Origin: Rickettsiales bacterium | GTDB taxonomy: Bacteria > Pseudomonadota > Alphaproteobacteria > Rs-D84 | DNA: 42,161 bases | Assembly: GCA_031260805.1 (NCBI GenBank) | Contig: JAISKV010000015.1 | Location: forward strand, 1-42,161 | Direction of reading: 5' to 3' | In this document: positions 36,149 to 42,161 of the stretch, in pieces | How positions within the stretch are numbered: position 1 is the stretch's first letter | Layout of the letters: each line of letters begins with the position of its first letter | Notes under the pieces: model-generated | What the model was told of the DNA's origin: nothing | What the model saw: only the letters and a program-made list of their open reading frames with translations | Databases searched by the model: none | Position numbers and translations under genes: made by a program

Positions 36149-36691
36149 ATGAAAAAAATAATTGTAATTTCAGCGATGCTTGCCGTGTCCGCGCTGGTCG
36201 CGCACCGCGCGATTATTATCGTTTCAGAACAAAACCGCGTCGTGTTCAATGTTGCGCGCAGCGGATTCCGCCCGGTGCAGACAATTGCTGTTGTCAAAGA
36301 AAATGGGATAATCAAGGAACCGGTGTTCATCAAAGGCAACAGCGCGGCGGTGTCCTGCGCGCGCGCGGGCAGGTTCAAGGCCGGTCAGCATGTCGGCGCC
36401 GGCCGGATTGCCGCGGTCAGCCGCAATATTGATATAGACAGCGGAATGTGCGGGCTGCGCACAGTCGGCGCGGCCGACGGCGATCAATTCGCGGAACTGG
36501 AATTTACCGGATTTTTCATCCCGGTCAGCGCGATTAAAAAAGACGCTGTTTTCATAAACGACAGCGGAACCGCGGTTCAGCGGGCGGTGCGGGTAATCGC
36601 ATCCGATTCTGAAACCGCGGTTGTGACCGGTCTGAATGACGGCGACGCGGTCGTGCTATCAAATGTTTCTGACGGGGAAAAAATAAAATGA
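36149..36691 (+). CDS. Minimal RND/HlyD-type periplasmic adaptor-like protein (180 aa)
   Basis: C-terminal pattern FFIPVSAIKKDAVFINDSGTAVQRAVRVI...VVTGLNDGDAVVLSNVSDGEKI typical of adaptor beta-barrel/membrane-proximal domains; between tolC-like and RND genes. Confidence 0.7.
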   Translation: MKKIIVISAMLAVSALVAHRAIIIVSEQNRVVFNVARSGFRPVQTIAVVKENGIIKEPVFIKGNSAAVSCARAGRFKAGQHVGAGRIAAVSRNIDIDSGMCGLRTVGAADGDQFAELEFTGFFIPVSAIKKDAVFINDSGTAVQRAVRVIASDSETAVVTGLNDGDAVVLSNVSDGEKIK

Positions 36692-39684
36692 AGTTCATAG
36701 AATTTTTTGTAAAGCGGCCGATTACCACAATCATGTTTGTCTTGATGTGGGTTGTTCTGGGAATTGTAGCATTCCCGAAAATGAATGTGGAGCGGATGCC
36801 GGCGATTGACTTTCCGATGGTCACGGCATCGTTCATCTATCCAGGCGCGTCCCCGGCCGAGATAGAGTCCCAGGTCGTCAAGCGCGCCGAAGACGCGATA
36901 AGCGAAGTGTCCGGCGTGAAACGCATACAATCCCAGGCGTTTGAGAACGGCGGCTTTGTCATGGCCGAATTCAACATCGGCGCGAATGTCAATGACAAGG
37001 CTTCGGAGATAAAGGCGAAACTGGACGCGGTGTCCGGCGAATTTCCCGATGACTTAAAGGCCCCGATTGTTGAAAAACTGAATCCGTTGCAGCAGTCTGT
37101 CGTTGACATTGTTATGACCGGCGCGGATCCAAAATCTTTGGATATTTACATCAAGGACACCTTGGCGAACAAAATAACAGCGATACCCGGGGTATCCGGC
37201 GTCAGTGTTTTCGGCGGCGAAAACCGTGCTGTGCGGATTGCGATGAATCCGGAACTGATGGCCGCGCATGGCGTCGCCGCGTCAGATGTGGTGTCGGCGC
37301 TGGGGTCGTACAACCTGAATGTTCCTGGCGGCCGCATTGAATCGGATGCGAATTCCCAAGCGGTGCGGTTTGTCGGTGAATTTCAATCGCTGGCGGACAT
37401 AGAGAACTTGCGAATCACGACGCCCGAAGGGGATAATTTCAGACTGTCGCAAATAGCGCAGGTGTCCGACGGAGTGCGCGAGGTGGAGCGTGGCGCGCGG
37501 TTTAATGGCGAAAAAGTCGTTATTCTGTCGGTTGTAAAATCCAATGACGGGAACGCGATAAAAATATCAAACCAGTTGCAAAAGCAATTGCCGCAATTGC
37601 AGTCATCCATGCAGGCCGTGTTTCCTGACGCGCGCATGCAGATTATATCGGACAGTTCGCGCGCGGTATCGGCTGAAACCAACATCACGCTGCGCGATAT
37701 TATCCTGGGGGTTATTCTGACGGTCGCGACGCTGCTGGCGTTTACCAGAAACTGGCGCACTACGATTATCGCGGGCGTCATGATTCCGGCCAGTTTGATT
37801 GCGGGATTCTTTTTCATGGACGCGTCCGGGTTCACTATAAATGTCATGACTATGCTGGCAATCGCAACGGCGCTGGGCACGCTGATTACCGACGCGATAG
37901 TTATGATTGAATCCGCGCTGGGACTGCTGAACCGCGGATACAGCCCTGAAAACGCCGCCATAGAAGGCACAAAAAAGGTATCGGTCCGGGTATTCGCGAC
38001 AATCGGCGTTCACATCGTCGTGTTCCTGCCGCTGGCGTTTATGAACGGCATAGTCGGGCAGTTCATGGCCCAGTTCGGTTTGACGGTCGTGTATCTGGTC
38101 CTGCTGTCGTCAATGTTTTCGTTCACGCTGACGCCGATGATGATTGCGAAGATTCTGCGCAAGACGAAAAATCAAAAAACCGAAACGACGAAATTAAAAT
38201 GGTTCCGGCCTTTTTACGATTGGCAGATTAAGCATCCGTGGCGCGCGGTCGGCATTGCGGCGGCGGCGATGGTCATCACGATAATCCCGATGCGGTGGGT
38301 TGGCAACGAATTCTCGCCCAGCACGGACACGAATGAAATAAGCGTGTCCGTCCGCGCCCCGATGGGCAGCAACTTTGCCAAATCGGAAGGCATCGCGCGG
38401 AAGATGGAAGAAGTTCTGGCCGGCGTGCCAGAGATAAAGTCGGTCGCGATTAAAATAGGCGAGCGCGGCATACAAAATATTTCCGGCAAACTGGAACTGG
38501 TCCCGCATGACCGGCGGGGGCTGACGGACAAGCAGCTGGCACAGAAAATTCTGCCGCTGCTGGCCGCAATACCGGACGCCGAAGTGCAGATTCGCGCCGG
38601 GGAAAGCATGTCCGGCGCGGGCGTATCCAGCGACATGGTTCTGAACATCAATGGCGAAAATGATGATGTCCGCGAAAAATATGCCGGCGCGGTTCTGGAA
38701 GTATTAAATCAAATCCCGGAAATCCAAAGCGCGGTTCGCGCCCAGCAGACGCCCGGATTGGAAATAAAATTTATTCCGGATTCCGGCGCGATGAGTTTCT
38801 GGGGCGTCAAGAATGCTGCTGCCGGCGGCGCGCTGCGCACGGCCCTGTTCGGCAATGACAATTACAAATTCAAGGAAAACGGGCGCGAATATCCGATAAT
38901 TCTGGAATTCGCAAAACCATACAAAGGCGTGGACCTGTTCAATTCCGTATTTATTTCGTCGCCCAAGGGCTTGGTGCGCCTGAATGATCTGGGCAGGATA
39001 GAGAGCGCGTCCGCAACGCCAGACATCGTGCGTCTGGATAAAAACCGCATAACGCAGATAAATATAAATCTGGGCAAATCCACAATCGGACCGGTTCAGA
39101 CCAAGATAGAATCCGCCATGAAAAAACTGGACTGGCAGCCCGGATACTATGCCAAGTTCGGCGGGATGAGCGAGATTCAAGGCGAAACTCAGGGCGAAAT
39201 CGGCCGCGCGTTCCTGCTGGCGTCAATCCTGACCTTTATGCTGCTGGCGGCGGTCATGAACAGCGCGCGCCAGCCGTTCACAATCATAACCGGAATAATA
39301 ACAAGTTTCACGGGCGTGTTCATCATGCTGTTCCTGACGGGTGCGAACATAAATATCGCGGCGATGCTGGCCATCGTCATGCTGGTCGGACTGGCCGTGA
39401 ACACCAATATTTTATTGCTGGAACCGACGCTGGAAGAAATGGCGCGCGGGGCGCGTCCGACGGCGGCGCTGTGGGAGCAGTTTTGCGACAAGCACCGCAT
39501 GCTGATGATGGCGACGATCGCGGTTGTTGCGGGACTGATTCCGCAGTTGTTCAGCATTGACGGAATGAAGTTATCAATGGGCGCGGTTATAATCGGCGGA
39601 ATCGCGGCGTCTTTGTTCTGGACTTATGCGGCGACGCCTGCTATCTTTGTGCTGATGGAGCGCGCATGGAAAAGAAAAAAATAG
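36688..39684 (+). CDS. RND-family efflux transporter (AcrB/HAE-like)
   Basis: FFVKRPITTIMFVLMWVVLGIVAFPKMNVERMPAIDFPMVTASFIYPGASPAEIESQV; twelve-TM RND layout. Confidence 0.94.
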   Translation: MKFIEFFVKRPITTIMFVLMWVVLGIVAFPKMNVERMPAIDFPMVTASFIYPGASPAEIESQVVKRAEDAISEVSGVKRIQSQAFENGGFVMAEFNIGANVNDKASEIKAKLDAVSGEFPDDLKAPIVEKLNPLQQSVVDIVMTGADPKSLDIYIKDTLANKITAIPGVSGVSVFGGENRAVRIAMNPELMAAHGVAASDVVSALGSYNLNVPGGRIESDANSQAVRFVGEFQSLADIENLRITTPEGDNFRLSQIAQVSDGVREVERGARFNGEKVVILSVVKSNDGNAIKISNQLQKQLPQLQSSMQAVFPDARMQIISDSSRAVSAETNITLRDIILGVILTVATLLAFTRNWRTTIIAGVMIPASLIAGFFFMDASGFTINVMTMLAIATALGTLITDAIVMIESALGLLNRGYSPENAAIEGTKKVSVRVFATIGVHIVVFLPLAFMNGIVGQFMAQFGLTVVYLVLLSSMFSFTLTPMMIAKILRKTKNQKTETTKLKWFRPFYDWQIKHPWRAVGIAAAAMVITIIPMRWVGNEFSPSTDTNEISVSVRAPMGSNFAKSEGIARKMEEVLAGVPEIKSVAIKIGERGIQNISGKLELVPHDRRGLTDKQLAQKILPLLAAIPDAEVQIRAGESMSGAGVSSDMVLNINGENDDVREKYAGAVLEVLNQIPEIQSAVRAQQTPGLEIKFIPDSGAMSFWGVKNAAAGGALRTALFGNDNYKFKENGREYPIILEFAKPYKGVDLFNSVFISSPKGLVRLNDLGRIESASATPDIVRLDKNRITQININLGKSTIGPVQTKIESAMKKLDWQPGYYAKFGGMSEIQGETQGEIGRAFLLASILTFMLLAAVMNSARQPFTIITGIITSFTGVFIMLFLTGANINIAAMLAIVMLVGLAVNTNILLLEPTLEEMARGARPTAALWEQFCDKHRMLMMATIAVVAGLIPQLFSIDGMKLSMGAVIIGGIAASLFWTYAATPAIFVLMERAWKRKK

Positions 39685-40274
39685 TCGTTTTTGATTTTGA
39701 CGGGACGCTGTCGTCCGGGGATTCCAACACTGATTTTTACTGGCACTGCTTTTGGCGCAGCCCGCGCGGAATGCTGTACCTGCCGCTGACGCTGGCGTGC
39801 GCGGTTGTCGCGCGGTTTTGTCCGCGCGGCGTCTGGTGGCGCGAGAATATCCGCCGCTGCATAACGACGGAAATGGTGAAAAAATTCGCACCGGAATTTA
39901 TCAAGATTCACCGCGCGCGGCGGTTTGGCTGGGCCGCGGACCAGGTGGCGGCCGAGCGGGCCGCCGGAAACATCGTGCTTTGCATTTCCGCCGGGCCGGA
40001 TTATCTGATTCCGAAACTGGTCCGGGACATGCGGTTTGATGCGGTGCTGTGCAGCAAAATGGACAAGAAAAAACCATGGCGGTTTCGCTTTCTATGCCAC
40101 GATGCGCGCAAGGTATGGGCTTTGTACGAATGGTGCGACGCGCGTGAAATAATGCCGGTCGTCGCGCGCAGTTATTCCGATTCTCGCAATGATTTGCCGA
40201 TGATGGAAATCGCGGGGGACCAGGTCTGGATTGATAAAAAAACGGGCTTGCGCCGCATGCCCCCGATTTGTTAG
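39666..40274 (+). CDS. HAD-superfamily (subfamily IB, phosphoserine-phosphatase-like) hydrolase
   Basis: Motif I VVFDFDGTLSSGDS, motif IV SYSDSRNDLPMMEIAG. Confidence 0.85.
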   Translation: MEKKKIVVFDFDGTLSSGDSNTDFYWHCFWRSPRGMLYLPLTLACAVVARFCPRGVWWRENIRRCITTEMVKKFAPEFIKIHRARRFGWAADQVAAERAAGNIVLCISAGPDYLIPKLVRDMRFDAVLCSKMDKKKPWRFRFLCHDARKVWALYEWCDAREIMPVVARSYSDSRNDLPMMEIAGDQVWIDKKTGLRRMPPIC

Positions 40275-40289
40275 GATAACAGTCCATAA

Positions 40290-40307
40290 GGAGAACTTGG
40301 AGAACTT
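40290..40307 (+). promoter_or_regulatory. Tandem 9-bp duplication carrying two Shine-Dalgarno motifs before pyrG
   Basis: ggagaactt ggagaactt ATG. Confidence 0.85.
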
Positions 40308-41888
40308 ATGGAAAAACAATCAAGATATATTTTCGTAACCGGCGGGGTTGTGTCGTCGCTTGGCAAAGGCGTTGCGGCCGCGTCAATCGGCGCGATACTG
40401 CAATCGCGCGGGTACACCGTTCATTCGCGGAAATTTGACCCGTACCTGAATATTGACCCCGGCACCATGAGTCCTTTGCAGCATGGCGAAGTTTATGTAA
40501 CCAATGACGGGTTTGAAACGGATCTGGATCTGGGATATTACGAAAGATTTCTGGGCGTGCAATTATCCCGCGACGATTCCGTATCCGGCGGCCGAGTATA
40601 CTGGAATGTCCTGAACTGCGAGCGGCGCGGCGATTATCTGGGCAAGACCATCCAGACAATTCCGCATATCACGGATGAAATACAGTCTTTTATCGGCGCG
40701 CCAACTGGCACGGACTTTGTCATTTGTGAAATCGGCGGCACGGTCGGGGACATAGAAGGCCAGGTGTTTCTGGAAAGCATTCGTCAATTTGCAAACCGCA
40801 TCGGCCGACAGAATGTCATGTTTGTTCACCTGACGCTGGCGCCTTACTTGGAAAAATCCGGCGAATTAAAGACCAAGCCGACGCAGATGTCCGTGCGCCG
40901 TTTGCTGGAAAACGGAATTATGGCGAACATGGTTATCGTCCGCACGCCGCGGATGCTGGACGCGGATGAACGCGAAAAGATAGGGATTTTCTGCAACATG
41001 CCCGCGGCCAGCGTTATCAGCGGGATTGATTTGGACAGCATTTACCGCGTGCCGCTGGCGTACGAAAAACAGGGAATTTTCAGCGTTATCGCGCGGCACT
41101 TTGGATTGCCGGATGTCGCGGGGGACCTGTCGCGGTTCAATCAGATTGACGATTATCTGGACGCGGATCTGCCGGTTGTCAAGATTGCGATGGTTGGGAA
41201 ATACTTTCATGTGCCGGACGCGTACAAATCGCTGAACGAAGCGCTGTGGGCCGCGGGCAAGGCGAACAAGGTTCGCGTTGTTATAGAAAAGATAGATGCC
41301 GAAGATTTGGAAAAGAACGGGCCCGGCGCGCTGAACGGAGCGGATGGAATCCTGGTTCCCGGCGGATTTGGGGCGCGTGGCGTCAATGGCAAAATGATTG
41401 CGGCGCGCTTTGCCAGACAAAACAATATCCCATACCTGGGCATTTGTCTGGGAATGCAGATTGCAGTTATTGACATGATGCGTGAAATTGGGCATGAAAC
41501 CGCGCACAGCACTGAATTTGATAAAAACTGCGAAGCGGTTATTGACATAATGCGCGATCATGACACAGCCGATATGGGCGGAACGCTGCGTCTGGGCGCG
41601 TACCCTTGCGTTATAACGCCCGGGACGCTGGCGCACCGGATTTACGGCGCGGATGAAATTTCCGAGCGGCACCGGCACAGATACGAACTGCAAATCAAAT
41701 ATCGGGATGAATTGGAAAAGAACGGAATGATAATTTCCGGGATTTCGCCAGACGGTCGGCTGCCTGAAATAATTGAAATTCCAAAACACCGGTTTTTTAT
41801 CGCCGGACAATTTCATCCTGAATTTCAGTCTTCGCCGTATACGGCGCACCCGCTGTTCAGCGCATTTGTAAAAGCGTGCAGCCTTTGA
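40308..41888 (+). CDS. pyrG: CTP synthase
   Basis: YIFVTGGVVSSLGKGVAAASIGAILQSRGY, CEIGGTVGDIEGQVFLESIRQ, YLGICLGMQ glutaminase motif. Confidence 0.97.
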   Translation: MEKQSRYIFVTGGVVSSLGKGVAAASIGAILQSRGYTVHSRKFDPYLNIDPGTMSPLQHGEVYVTNDGFETDLDLGYYERFLGVQLSRDDSVSGGRVYWNVLNCERRGDYLGKTIQTIPHITDEIQSFIGAPTGTDFVICEIGGTVGDIEGQVFLESIRQFANRIGRQNVMFVHLTLAPYLEKSGELKTKPTQMSVRRLLENGIMANMVIVRTPRMLDADEREKIGIFCNMPAASVISGIDLDSIYRVPLAYEKQGIFSVIARHFGLPDVAGDLSRFNQIDDYLDADLPVVKIAMVGKYFHVPDAYKSLNEALWAAGKANKVRVVIEKIDAEDLEKNGPGALNGADGILVPGGFGARGVNGKMIAARFARQNNIPYLGICLGMQIAVIDMMREIGHETAHSTEFDKNCEAVIDIMRDHDTADMGGTLRLGAYPCVITPGTLAHRIYGADEISERHRHRYELQIKYRDELEKNGMIISGISPDGRLPEIIEIPKHRFFIAGQFHPEFQSSPYTAHPLFSAFVKACSL

Positions 41889-41998
41889 TGGGTGGCGGCA
41901 TGCCGGGGATGGTTTACAGAGTTTAATTAAGAATTAATAATTAAGAAATAAGAATTATCGTTATAATTCTTAATTCTTCTTTCTTAATTATTAATTGT

Positions 41999-42161
41999 AC
42001 CACTACCCCGTCCGGCTGCGGCGTCCACCCCTTCGCTTGGCGAAGGGGATTTTGATGGCCTGTACCCCACACGATGAAATTACATTTATTGAAACGAAGT
42101 CGGGACAATTCCCCTTCGCCAGCGAAGGGGTGGCAGCGGCGTAGCCGCTGACGGGGTAGTG
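41999..42161 (+). repeat. MITE-like inverted repeat family A, copy 3 (runs to window edge)
   Basis: accactaccccgtccggctgcggcgtccacccc...cgctgacggggtagtg. Confidence 0.9.

Noticed and set aside
40866-41849. 327-aa minus-strand ORF opposite pyrG
   Set aside because: Antisense to conserved CTP synthase; no recognisable motif.

Overview
The window is a roughly 50% GC chromosomal segment of an alphaproteobacterium-like genome. This assignment rests on gene content and order only. It is dominated by housekeeping genes: rpoH, a yfgM/bamB-like pair, an rluB-like gene, rsmE, accC/accB, yidD/rnpA, xseB, mutS, truB-rpsO-pnp, tRNA-Cys, sspB-recF-surA-lptD-lptG, nusA-infB, tRNA-Arg, suhB-like/rpmE, a marR-tolC-adaptor-RND operon, a HAD phosphatase and pyrG. 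The spacers, and some coding regions, carry nested mosaic repeats: MITE-like inverted repeats, heptanucleotide tandem repeats and 28-bp palindromes. The strongest leads are: (1) an outer-membrane/autotransporter-like gene interrupted at three tandem 10-bp units, where two copies would restore one 469-codon frame (candidate phase variation); (2) a 1065-aa secreted Cys-rich protein with an exactly duplicated C-x6-C-x6-C-x6-C-x12-C-x6-C module; (3) an RND efflux operon with a 180-aa adaptor that appears to lack the hairpin, and a pump with substituted proton-relay positions; (4) a SuhB-family protein that has lost its catalytic motifs; (5) repeat DNA domesticated into genes (truB, rsmE, bamB 3' end, tolC 5' end). 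No CRISPR array, rRNA or transposase was seen. All family calls come from reading motifs; no database search was run.
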